In this document: one piece after another, positions 54,249-62,192 of the stretch
How positions within the stretch are numbered: position 1 is the first letter of the stretch
Layout of the letters: each line of letters opens with the position of its first letter
Assembly: GCA_964404215.1 (NCBI GenBank)
Contig: CAYOJF010000004.1
Coordinates: 24,206-88,205, forward strand
Length of the DNA: 64,000 bases
From: Aureispira sp964404215
Lineage (GTDB): Bacteria > Bacteroidota > Bacteroidia > Chitinophagales > Saprospiraceae
Reading direction: 5' to 3'
The notes under the pieces: generated by a model
What the model was told of the DNA's origin: nothing
Database searches by the model: none
What the model saw: only the letters and a program-made list of their open reading frames with translations
Program-made: the position numbers and the translations under genes

Positions 54249-54916
54249 TAAGCAACTTGTTTTTGTTCTTTTTGGAAAAGGATAAAGGAATAAATACTAG
54301 CGATGAGCATAGGGATGATCATCAGACTAATGATAATGATAAAATGAATGCTTTGGGGGAGTAAGAATAGATTTATTAACCCCAAGATACCACCTAAAAC
54401 CCAAAGTCTACCTCCAAGTAAGTGTGTTTTTTTCCATACTTTTTCGTTTTCTAATGTCCAAGGAGTTCGAATTCCCATAAAATAGTTGGGACGGATAGTA
54501 GTCATGTAATTACCAAAAAATAACATAAATAAAGATAGAAGTCCAGTTAGCATTGTTGTAGTGGAAGTAGTAACGGCTTCTGTAGAAGACAATAACAGGA
54601 TGAAAAATACAGAACTGAGTAATAACTGTGTAACTAAACGAAGTTTGTAGAAATTACTACCCATAGTTTTAAAATTATCGGTTTTCGCTGCTATTTTGGG
54701 CAAAAATAATAATAAGGCATAAGTAAATAGCTGTAGTCCTCCTAATACCCATAAGAGTTCTTGTTTAGTGCCGTATCGGTCTACTTCACCCGCTAGATTC
54801 CAATGCATAGGAATGGCTTCAGGCAGACTATTCCATACGGCCATTAAATAAACTAAAGGTGCTATTACTATTGCTACAATTATTCCTTCTCCTAACCATT
54901 TCTTGTTTTTCATCAT
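54248..54916 (-). CDS. sdpI: SdpI family immunity-like membrane protein
   Basis: 222 residues from ATG 54916 (next codon, 54913, is also ATG); the longer frame to 54952 would overlap the regulator. DUF1648 start LPEAIPMHWNLAGEVDRYG, then SdpI core NYMTTIRPNYFMGIRTPWTLEN and KTHLLGGRLWVLGG, about six membrane segments. In Bacillus SdpI confers immunity to the SDP toxin and sequesters the repressor SdpR. Adjacent to an SdpR-like gene; toxin gene not seen here. Confidence 0.9.
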   Translation of the reverse strand: MMKNKKWLGEGIIVAIVIAPLVYLMAVWNSLPEAIPMHWNLAGEVDRYGTKQELLWVLGGLQLFTYALLLFLPKIAAKTDNFKTMGSNFYKLRLVTQLLLSSVFFILLLSSTEAVTTSTTTMLTGLLSLFMLFFGNYMTTIRPNYFMGIRTPWTLENEKVWKKTHLLGGRLWVLGGILGLINLFLLPQSIHFIIIISLMIIPMLIASIYSFILFQKEQKQVA

Positions 54917-54924
54917 AATTAATT

Positions 54925-55182
54925 TTAGTTGTTTTTGAATTGCATGAGCCACCCAATTATATCTTCAAAGACGGTCATATTGAGGGAGTAATAAATGAAT
55001 TGCCCTTTTCGAACGCTAGAAACTAGTTCAGCTCTTTTGAGTATATCTAGATGATGCGAGATACTAGGCTTTGAAATATCAAACTGCTCTGCAATTTGTC
55101 CAGCTGTTTTGTCCTCTTCTTTGAGGAGTTCTAGTATCGCTCTTCGAGTAGCGTCGTTCAATGCTTTGAATAAATTGTTCAT
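54925..55182 (-). CDS. sdpR: SdpR-type ArsR autorepressor
   Basis: 85 residues. Winged-helix ArsR fold: LFKALNDATRRAILELLKE, AGQIAEQFDISKPSISHHLDIL recognition helix, LVSSVRKGQFIYYSLN wing. No metal-binding Cys motif, as in SdpR. Directly upstream of sdpI with 8 bases between, and preceded at 15 bases by a perfect 20-bp palindrome, so autorepression is likely. Confidence 0.9.
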   Translation of the reverse strand: MNNLFKALNDATRRAILELLKEEDKTAGQIAEQFDISKPSISHHLDILKRAELVSSVRKGQFIYYSLNMTVFEDIIGWLMQFKNN

Positions 55183-55196
55183 AAATATAATTAAGT

Positions 55197-55216
55197 ATTT
55201 AGATAATTATCTAAAT
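55197..55216. promoter_or_regulatory. Operator palindrome for sdpRI
   Basis: ATTTAGATAATTATCTAAAT, a perfect 20-bp palindrome 15 bases upstream of the regulator start. Its size and place fit an ArsR-family dimer site. Confidence 0.7.
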
Positions 55217-55268
55217 GTTTAAACTGGATGTGATGAAAAATGTTTCAAGAAATAGTGAAAAAATAAAA

Positions 55269-55679
55269 TTATTGGTTGGAACTAAGGCGATGTTTTATGG
55301 TTGGCAACCATAAGAGCAGTAAGTAAATACAAAATATAATAGTACCCCACAATGGATAATTTATAGTGGGGTTATTACCTCTGAATAACATAAAAAAATA
55401 AGCAACTGCTAAGAAAAGAATAGATAAGATGAAACAGTAAGAATGCTTCATGGAGAATGCAGTACTGTATAAGAGTGCTTGTATTACTAAGTAGTATCCC
55501 AGTGTTATCTCCCAAGGGTCTAAGCTATATTCTAGTCCAGAGTTTTCGTAGTCATAAAAATAAAGGTCGTCTGGAAATTTTGTGGGATAGATGAGGACAT
55601 ATATTATTGGCGAGATAATAATTGTTAATAGTATAATCTTATTGGATAGCTGCTTTCCTGATTCTTTAGCCATTGTCAT
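55269..55679 (-). CDS. Unknown four-helix membrane protein
   Basis: 136 residues from ATG 55679 (MTMAKESGKQL), chosen because the longer frame to 55715 overlaps the small upstream gene; ATG at 55673 is also possible. Membrane segments at about 15-31, 54-72, 80-97 and 106-126. Start overlaps the end of the 56-residue gene by a few bases, so coupled. No family recognised. Confidence 0.65.
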   Translation of the reverse strand: MTMAKESGKQLSNKIILLTIIISPIIYVLIYPTKFPDDLYFYDYENSGLEYSLDPWEITLGYYLVIQALLYSTAFSMKHSYCFILSILFLAVAYFFMLFRGNNPTINYPLWGTIIFCIYLLLLWLPTIKHRLSSNQ

Positions 55680-55836
55680 GTGATTGAGCATTGGCTTGAT
55701 CGTGTATTGTACCAATTAGCTCAAATACTTCATTAAAAGGAAGATTACCTAATGCTTTTAGTACAAGATTTACTTCATTGACACTGAGCTTTAGATTGAT
55801 TTTTTTTGCTGGGGGAGTCGTTTCTTTGTTATTCAT
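55666..55836 (-). CDS. Small soluble protein (56 residues)
   Basis: ATG at 55836, stop at 55666. Sequence NKETTPPAKKINLKLSVNEV then NLVLKALGNLPFNEVFELIG, an amphipathic helical pair. The fold pattern of such short Bacteroidota proteins is common but unnamed. Sits between the RDD gene and the four-helix gene on the same strand; overlap with the latter implies one transcript. Confidence 0.6.
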   Translation of the reverse strand: MNNKETTPPAKKINLKLSVNEVNLVLKALGNLPFNEVFELIGTIHDQANAQSHDNG

Positions 55837-55857
55837 AAAGCAGAATTAGTTTATATT

Positions 55858-56463
55858 TTAAGTGGCAGCAATTAGATAAAATAATATACCTACTAAGCTA
55901 GTGATTAGGAATGATTTCAACAAATGAAACCAAAGACTATTCTTTTTTATTTGACTCCAGTCGGTTTTTAGACTTGCTATTAGACCTATATTTTGCTCTT
56001 TTAGAGTAGGTACTTTTACTACCATTGTCCCTGCTATACGGTCCCCTAATCTTCGATGAGGATCAGCAGTAGTAAATATTAGATCTAAGAACCAAACGAG
56101 GAAGGTCCAATTACGGACAAAACACCGCATGGGACTAGCGGGTTCTTTGGTTTTAATATCAATTACTTGTTGCCCTCTCCAGCGTTTTACGATACTTTGC
56201 CCCATGATACAGTCTTTATTGAATAATAAGACAATAAACCCCACGACAGAAGTAAATTCTATATAAGATCGAATGGGATGGTTGCTAGGCACTTCTAACA
56301 ATTCTAAAGGACCATTTGTTAGTATACTAAGCGGAAACATAATAACTATAGTAGAAACAAAGTACTCCAATATCATATTGTAATAGCGATCTTTGGCAGT
56401 TAGTTGTTGTAGTTCATATATCCCCTCAATGGGACTATCCAATATATCTTCATTCATAATCAT
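55858..56463 (-). CDS. RDD family membrane protein
   Basis: 201 residues. RDD pattern: KDRYYNMILEYFVS near the N-terminus, then RCFVRNWTFLVWFLDLIFT and HRRLGDRIAGTMVVKV, with about four membrane segments. RDD proteins are small transporters or membrane partners of unknown cargo. Start overlaps the stop of the upstream gene (4 bases), third gene of the zincin operon. Confidence 0.85.
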   Translation of the reverse strand: MIMNEDILDSPIEGIYELQQLTAKDRYYNMILEYFVSTIVIMFPLSILTNGPLELLEVPSNHPIRSYIEFTSVVGFIVLLFNKDCIMGQSIVKRWRGQQVIDIKTKEPASPMRCFVRNWTFLVWFLDLIFTTADPHRRLGDRIAGTMVVKVPTLKEQNIGLIASLKTDWSQIKKNSLWFHLLKSFLITSLVGILFYLIAAT

Positions 56464-57482
56464 CTAAATTTTGCTTTCCATTTTTGTTTTTTACTGTTTT
56501 TTTGGACCAAACGAAAGTCTTGAATAGGAGGATTAGGATACTTCCGAATAACTACGGTTTGATTCATTGGAGAGCATAAGTCATTGAACGGTATTTTGTG
56601 ATAATCTAATATACGGATTTGACGTTGCAGCTCTTCTACAAGAGATAATTTTTCATTTTCGAATATTTTGGTGCTCTTAAATTGCCATTGACAAGCAGTA
56701 TATACACCATGTTTAGAATCAAAGTACTTTTGGAAAGAACCTTTTTTGAAATCAAAAAAAGTTAAAACAGAAACGCAATTTGCTTCCAATACTTGATGGT
56801 CCGAAGTAATCCAAGTCCAAGAATTGGCCTTTGGGAAAAAATAATAATGATAGGGATTTTGAGCTCTTGGGTAAATCATTTTGGCGATGATTAAGTGCGG
56901 AGCAGTAGTATCTTGGAGTGATATGACAGGGGACTGAATGGGGACTGATTGAGCTTTTATTTGGAAATTTTGGTGCTGAATAGGTCGATAATAATCTGTT
57001 GTGGTACTACGAATAGATCCAATAGTAGAATAAAATTGATGATTGATTTCCAATGAAAACAAATCACATACATTGCGTTCAAATTGACCTACAGTAGATA
57101 ACCCTGCTATATTTGAGATGCACTCAAAAGGATCTAAATATTGAATATTATTTTCCTGATAAGAGGTGGAGTCTTTATGGCCACAGTGTAGGGTACTATC
57201 CTCACCATAGTAAGACCAAGTCACCGTATAGCCTTCAGGATTGATGACAGGTATGAAATGAGGTTGATTGGTCTCATCTAGTTGATATTTCCCATAGTTG
57301 CATAATATCGCCTGTTCTTCTTTGTACTCAAAAAAATAAAAAGAAGAATCTTGTAGAATTAAGTAATAGGGGAGAATAGAATGTTTAATTTCTAATTGAT
57401 AAATAGTACTTTTTTGAGCTATTAGATTCGCTGAGTAGACAGCGATTAATACACCAATAGTAATAATAATACGAATTATCAT
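56460..57482 (-). CDS. Secreted protein of unknown function
   Basis: 340 residues. Signal peptide (1-21, ending NLIAQ). The rest is beta-rich with many aromatic residues and Cys (LHCGHKD, FECISN, NVCDLF), ending in a Lys-rich tail. No family recognised. Four-base overlaps with both neighbours (57479-57482 and 56460-56463) place it in the middle of a tight three-gene operon between the zincin and RDD genes. Confidence 0.75.
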   Translation of the reverse strand: MIIRIIITIGVLIAVYSANLIAQKSTIYQLEIKHSILPYYLILQDSSFYFFEYKEEQAILCNYGKYQLDETNQPHFIPVINPEGYTVTWSYYGEDSTLHCGHKDSTSYQENNIQYLDPFECISNIAGLSTVGQFERNVCDLFSLEINHQFYSTIGSIRSTTTDYYRPIQHQNFQIKAQSVPIQSPVISLQDTTAPHLIIAKMIYPRAQNPYHYYFFPKANSWTWITSDHQVLEANCVSVLTFFDFKKGSFQKYFDSKHGVYTACQWQFKSTKIFENEKLSLVEELQRQIRILDYHKIPFNDLCSPMNQTVVIRKYPNPPIQDFRLVQKNSKKQKWKAKFR

Positions 57483-58945
57483 TTTGTGGTGAATTTTAGA
57501 TACTGTTGCAGAATTTCTAATAAAGAAAGGCGGGATTCTTCCCAGATGAAAGCCTTATTAGTATCTTTTAGAGGAACCTTTTTCTCATCATATTTTATAC
57601 TGTAGAGTTTGTCGGTTAATTTGCGATTTTGATTATGTTGCCAGAGTTCTTCAAAAAAGCTATTCACTCGTTTAACTTTATTGGCTTTGAGGAGTCTTTT
57701 TAAATGAAATTTTAGATTTTTTTTGCCTTTCCATCTAGGGTGGCCATTCAGTTTGCTGAGGGTATCACTTATTCTATAAGAAGTAGAAGGTAGATTATCA
57801 TAATATTTGATCCCTTCTTGCGTCACCATTTGCTGGATAGCAGCAGTATTGATATCTGCAAACTTCTTGATGAAAATAGCTCCTCCAGAGCCCGTTTGTC
57901 CTGTCCCAACTCCATTTCGAATGATTTCTGTTCCAGGGACGCTATTCGGGTCTATAGTATATTGTATTTGATAGGCTTCTACTTCATTCTGCAAGTCATA
58001 TAGAAAAGAAACTGTTCCTGAACCATCTTTCATTAGTCCTAATTGCCCTTTTTTGACCTGTATCAAATGCTGTAATTCATGGGCAATCAATGCCGCATTA
58101 TTTGTCTGCATAAGTACGGTCATCTTCTTATTGTTGAGGACCGGTTTATTAACGCTATTACTAGGATTAACCTTTATCTGAATAACATCATTAGCAATCA
58201 ATGCCTGTAATTCATTTTGATAGGTTGTTATCGCTTTATGCTGTAGTTTGGCTTCTGTGTATTGAGCTTGTTCTGTGGGAGTTAATGTTCTTTGTTGCTG
58301 GGTTTGTTCGAGCTGAGTCATTTGACTTTGACAGGTAGCAATTACAGCATTGGTGGTCGTTCTCACACTAGCACAGGCTGTTTGGGTTCCTTGGTCTAGA
58401 TTTTTGCTATTTCCCATTAATTTTCTAGCATTTTTAATGAGACCTACCTTAGCTTTCATGGCTAGATTATTTTTTTCAGTCCATGCTTTACGAGTCGCAG
58501 CATCAGCAGGTTTTTGGGCTATTATAGCGGTATAGTAAGTACTAATTCGAGAGATAATAGGTCCAATTAGGTTGGTAATAGTCGTGAATGCAATTTCATC
58601 AGGACTACCAGCGACGATACTAAATGTATTAACAGCATTGAAGTTGAGGGCACTGAAAGCGGTATTAAATGTGGTGAGAAGCCTTTGAATAGCTGCCTGC
58701 TCTTGATTCAGGTCAATAGGTGTTGTGAGTGGTGCAGATGTCAATGCTTTTCCTAAAGGACTACTAGGACTAGATGGTACTACTATAGTAGTTGGGAGAG
58801 CAGATAACTGTTCTTGCAATACCTTGATAGTAGCAGCTTGTTCAGACCATTTAGTGTCGGGCTGTCCTAATGTAGCGTATAAGTTTAGCCATAAGGTTAA
58901 TTTATTTTGGAGAGCATTAACTTGAGATTCAAAGGAGTGATTCAT
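57479..58945 (-). CDS. HELQH zincin-like protein, possible effector
   Basis: 488 residues, no signal peptide or membrane segment. N-terminal 260 residues helical and Ala/Gln/Thr-rich. Near residue 290, LIAHELQHLIQVKKG gives H-E-L-Q-H, followed by LQNEVEAYQIQY, which supplies a candidate third ligand as in DUF4157/NleD-like zincins. C-terminal 100 residues basic. Such domains occur in toxins and injection-system effectors; here this is inference. First gene of an operon with a secreted protein and an RDD protein. Confidence 0.7.
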   Translation of the reverse strand: MNHSFESQVNALQNKLTLWLNLYATLGQPDTKWSEQAATIKVLQEQLSALPTTIVVPSSPSSPLGKALTSAPLTTPIDLNQEQAAIQRLLTTFNTAFSALNFNAVNTFSIVAGSPDEIAFTTITNLIGPIISRISTYYTAIIAQKPADAATRKAWTEKNNLAMKAKVGLIKNARKLMGNSKNLDQGTQTACASVRTTTNAVIATCQSQMTQLEQTQQQRTLTPTEQAQYTEAKLQHKAITTYQNELQALIANDVIQIKVNPSNSVNKPVLNNKKMTVLMQTNNAALIAHELQHLIQVKKGQLGLMKDGSGTVSFLYDLQNEVEAYQIQYTIDPNSVPGTEIIRNGVGTGQTGSGGAIFIKKFADINTAAIQQMVTQEGIKYYDNLPSTSYRISDTLSKLNGHPRWKGKKNLKFHLKRLLKANKVKRVNSFFEELWQHNQNRKLTDKLYSIKYDEKKVPLKDTNKAFIWEESRLSLLEILQQYLKFTTK

Positions 58946-58963
58946 GACTGGGATTGAATGGGG

Positions 58964-60772
58964 TTATTTACTCCCTTTAGGAGGAAGTAATTGAAAGCGT
59001 TTTTGAAATTCTTTGAGTAAGGGATTCATTCCTAGAAAATGAACATACTTTTCTTGTGGTGTTTGGGGGAGTAATTTTTTAGGTTTAGGTTTTTCTACTT
59101 TAGAGGTATCAATAGTCAACTCAAAGAGTAAATTTTTAATTTGAAATTTGTCCATGATCCCTTGCTTGAGCGTATGGTCTCGTAAGATTTCATCTTTAGC
59201 TCTAGAGCCTGAACAAGTAATGAGTACTTTGGGCTGTTCTCCTTCTTGTAGATTAAGGAGAGCAGTTTTGTAGAGAATTTTCATAGAGTTACTCTCTATG
59301 GTTTCGATATGAGCATCCCAAATTTCTTGTAGATTGGCTACAGTAAAATCAATTCCTTTTTCTGCTGGTTTGAGTGTTTCTGCCAGTACTTCTTTTTTGA
59401 ATTTGCTAAGTAGGTTATTACCACTTTTTTGAGCAAGTTTGTCTCCAAAGTCTCGTTTTTTCTTACTAGGAGTAGTCGAAGGGCTATGATCTTTGGGCTC
59501 TGTAGTAGGTATAGTAGCTGGAGCTGGGTCCGAAATTGGTTCTGCCTTTGGCTCAGGGTTTATTTTTTTGTCTGGAGTTGTTTGGTACGCTGGAGCCGTT
59601 TCTTGGGTGATGTTAGGCGTAGTTAATTCAGGGTTTTTTTTTTCAGGAGCTGCGACCGTCATTATTTGCGGTTTGGAGGCTCTTTGAGCATAGGCCATTT
59701 TGATGAGAGCCATCTCTACATGTAGACGTTTGTTACGAGCCATCTTATAGTTGATGTCACAATCATTGACAATACTCAATGCAGATAGAATAAGTGCTAG
59801 TGGAGCAATAGCAGCTTGTTGTTGGTAACGTTCTTTTATATTACCACTGATTTCTAGTAACTCGATTGTTTGTGGGTCTTTGCACACCAAAAGGTTACGC
59901 AAATGAGCGGCTAATCCATTAGTGAAAATATCTCCATCAAATCCCTTACGGGTAATTTGGTCAAATAACAAGAGCAATTGACTGACATTTTCAGACAAAA
60001 TTGCTTCTACTACCTTGAAGTAATAGTCGTAATCTAGGATATTTAGATTTTCAATTACATCTTGATAAACAATATTATCTCCCGAAAAACTAACAATTCG
60101 ATCAAAAATAGAAAGGGCATCTCTCAATGCTCCATCTGCTTTTTGAGCAATGACAGTTAGAGCGTCTTCTTCTGCTTGTATGGTTTCTTCTCCACAAATT
60201 CGTTGTAGATGTGCGACCATATCTGCAATTTGAATTCGATTGAAATCAAAAATCTGACAACGAGATAAAATAGTAGGAATAATTTTATGCTTCTCAGTAG
60301 TTGCTAGAATAAAGATGGCATAAGAAGGGGGCTCCTCCAATGTTTTTAGAAAAGCATTGAATGCAGCCTGAGATAACATATGTACCTCATCAATAATATA
60401 AATCTTGTATTTTCCACTCTGTGGAGCAAAACGTACTTGATCAATTAGGGCACGAATATGCTCTACACTGTTGTTGGAAGCAGCATCTAACTCATGAATG
60501 TTGAGCGAAGCATTTTTATTGAAAGAAGCACAAGATTCACAGGTATCACAAGGCTCCATGTCAGGAGTAGGATTGAGACAGTTGAGCACCTTGGCCAATA
60601 TACGAGCACAGGTAGTCTTGCCGACCCCTCTAGGTCCACAAAATAGGAATGCTTGAGCGAGGTGATCGCTTTGGATCGCATTCTTCAGTGTTTGTGAGAT
60701 ATGTTGTTGTCCAACAACAGAATCAAAACGAATGGGACGATATTTTCGGGCAGATACTACAAAATTACTCAT
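58964..60772 (-). CDS. dnaX: DNA polymerase III subunit gamma/tau
   Basis: 602 residues. AAA+ clamp-loader ATPase: GPRGVGKTTCARI Walker A (about 45-57), the four-Cys zinc module CLNPTPDMEPCDTCESC, DEVHML Walker B, ILATTEKHKIIPTILSRC sensor/arginine finger; domain III ends near 370; then a Pro/Thr-rich linker and a C-terminal tau domain. A run of ten A covers codons 377-380 with stops at once in both other frames, suggesting a programmed short form. Loads the beta clamp at the replisome. Confidence 0.96.
   Translation of the reverse strand: MSNFVVSARKYRPIRFDSVVGQQHISQTLKNAIQSDHLAQAFLFCGPRGVGKTTCARILAKVLNCLNPTPDMEPCDTCESCASFNKNASLNIHELDAASNNSVEHIRALIDQVRFAPQSGKYKIYIIDEVHMLSQAAFNAFLKTLEEPPSYAIFILATTEKHKIIPTILSRCQIFDFNRIQIADMVAHLQRICGEETIQAEEDALTVIAQKADGALRDALSIFDRIVSFSGDNIVYQDVIENLNILDYDYYFKVVEAILSENVSQLLLLFDQITRKGFDGDIFTNGLAAHLRNLLVCKDPQTIELLEISGNIKERYQQQAAIAPLALILSALSIVNDCDINYKMARNKRLHVEMALIKMAYAQRASKPQIMTVAAPEKKNPELTTPNITQETAPAYQTTPDKKINPEPKAEPISDPAPATIPTTEPKDHSPSTTPSKKKRDFGDKLAQKSGNNLLSKFKKEVLAETLKPAEKGIDFTVANLQEIWDAHIETIESNSMKILYKTALLNLQEGEQPKVLITCSGSRAKDEILRDHTLKQGIMDKFQIKNLLFELTIDTSKVEKPKPKKLLPQTPQEKYVHFLGMNPLLKEFQKRFQLLPPKGSK
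59634..59643 (-). other. A10 slippery run in dnaX
   Basis: Minus strand GAA AAA AAA AAC CCT GAA. Contains A-AAA-AAA and A-AAA-AAC in phase. One extra A, or a -1 shift, reads CCC then TGA; one missing A reads ACC CTG AAT TAA. Both give a 381-382 residue protein lacking the linker and tau domain. Confidence 0.65.
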
Positions 60773-60777
60773 AAATC

Positions 60778-60809
60778 CAAAGATAATACTCTATATTAGC
60801 AATAGCAAA
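60778..60809 (-). promoter_or_regulatory. Promoter for dnaX
   Basis: Minus strand TTTG (60809-60806), 20 bases, TATCTTTG (60785-60778). The start codon is only five bases beyond the element, so the dnaX message may have a very short leader. Confidence 0.6.
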
Positions 60810-60847
60810 TTTAATTCTACTCACCCACACAAACAAATACTCAAATT

Positions 60848-61411
60848 ATGTTAAAAATCATAGGATTTTTTTTTCTATTAAGTTGTTTAATTAGTTGTCA
60901 ATCAGAAGAATCTTCTCCAAATTCAGTTGTAGAACCTACCATCAAAACGGAAGTGAAAACAAAGACTATGATCGATTCTTTGTTAGCATTAGGCAATAGT
61001 GCTAGTGCGAAAACAGATAGTATAGTGTCGGACACAATAGTGATAGATTCCTCGACAATCGTCAAAAAAATAGAACGCCCTACCCGCAAACCGGCTCAAA
61101 TTAAATTTGAAGAGTTGAAATATACTTATGATACTATTTCACAAGGAGAAGAAGTGACACATAGTTTCTATTTTACCAATACAGGCGAACGTCCTTTGAC
61201 CATAACAGGGACAGAAGGATCTTGTGGTTGTACTCGTGCCAGTTATCCTTTTGTAGATATTGCCCCCAACGAAAAAGGAAAAATAGAAGCCACCTTTAGT
61301 AGCAAAGGTAAGGAAGGGAACCAATCTACTACGGTAACAGTTTATTCCAATGCTTCTCCCAAACAACATACTTTAGTTATTTATGGATATGTAGAAAAGA
61401 AAGAAGAATAG
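60848..61411 (+). CDS. DUF1573 lipoprotein
   Basis: 187 residues. Lipobox LISC near residue 17, a Ser/Thr/Lys-rich linker (20-75), then a DUF1573 Ig-like domain: GEEVTHSFYFTNTGERPLTI, EGSCGCTRASYP and TFSSKGKEGNQSTTVTVYSN. The domain is an ASPM-SPD-2-Hydin-type beta sandwich common in Bacteroidota envelopes, function unknown. 28 bases before the next lipoprotein gene, so co-transcription is likely. Confidence 0.9.
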   Translation: MLKIIGFFFLLSCLISCQSEESSPNSVVEPTIKTEVKTKTMIDSLLALGNSASAKTDSIVSDTIVIDSSTIVKKIERPTRKPAQIKFEELKYTYDTISQGEEVTHSFYFTNTGERPLTITGTEGSCGCTRASYPFVDIAPNEKGKIEATFSSKGKEGNQSTTVTVYSNASPKQHTLVIYGYVEKKEE

Positions 61412-61439
61412 ATTTATTTTTTTACGTAAAATATTAGAC

Positions 61440-62132
61440 ATGAAAATATTGAACTTAACATTACTTGTTGCTAGTTTGTTTTTATTGGTAGCCTGTGGCA
61501 AACCAACCGCTGAATCGGCTACTAAAAGTTGGGAGGCAAACCTCAAAAAAGTAGAAGAACTAAAAATGAAGTATCCTAATTTTAAAGGGGCACTAGAAGA
61601 GACGCAAGCTGCTGCTACCAAGGAATGGAACGCGACTCAGGTGGTAGAAGAGGAAGAGGCAAAGATAGCTGCTATGGTAGAGGCGAATAGAACTTTGAGG
61701 CCAACTTATGTCCGAAAACTTGGTGATCTGGGTAAACAAATGGAAGACTTGAAAGATCAGATTGCAGAAGCAAGTCAGACAGAAGGGGTCTCTTCTGCGG
61801 ATCTGGAAGCAATCAAATCAGCGAAGAATGAAGCTAATATTACACTCACTAGAGTAGAACAGATGGTAATGAATACTACTGTTAATACTGCGGCGGAAGC
61901 AGAACCTATCTTGAAAGAAGCAGACAAACAGCTTAATAAAGCAGAAGAACGCATCAAAAAAGTAACCGATAATGTCGCAAAACGAGTAGAAAAAGAAGTG
62001 AAAGAAGCAGAAGAAACTACTAAAAAAGAAGAAGTAGCCAATACTCCGATCAAGTGCAACGCTTGTGGTAAGAATAACGATGCTACAGCTAAAAATTGTC
62101 AATTTTGTACGGCTCCATTGACATTGAAATAA
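61440..62132 (+). CDS. Lipoprotein-like coiled-coil protein ending in a zinc ribbon
   Basis: 230 residues. Hydrophobic start ending LLVACGK, a good lipobox (Cys near 20). Residues 25-200 are Ala/Glu/Lys-rich helices, at least one long coiled coil. The C-terminus, KCNACGKNNDATAKNCQFC, is a C-x2-C...C-x2-C zinc ribbon of the type normally found in cytoplasm. A lipid-anchored protein with such a ribbon is topologically odd. Function unknown. Confidence 0.8.
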   Translation: MKILNLTLLVASLFLLVACGKPTAESATKSWEANLKKVEELKMKYPNFKGALEETQAAATKEWNATQVVEEEEAKIAAMVEANRTLRPTYVRKLGDLGKQMEDLKDQIAEASQTEGVSSADLEAIKSAKNEANITLTRVEQMVMNTTVNTAAEAEPILKEADKQLNKAEERIKKVTDNVAKRVEKEVKEAEETTKKEEVANTPIKCNACGKNNDATAKNCQFCTAPLTLK

Positions 62133-62154
62133 ATACCTTCAATAAAATAATTTT

Positions 62155-62192
62155 AAATAGGTGGTTCTTTTTGGTAAGAGCTGCCTATTTTT
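62155..62192 (+). terminator. Terminator reaching the queG start
   Basis: AAATAGG...CCTATTT with inner GTTCTT/AAGAGC, then TTTAT. The T run ends at the ATG of queG (62193), so a transcript entering queG would carry this hairpin at its start codon. Confidence 0.7.

Noticed and set aside
59455..59475. Second A-rich stretch in dnaX (codons for S-K-K-K-R) as a frameshift site
   Set aside because: Only six A and no A-AAA-AAC heptamer in phase; the A10 run is far better.
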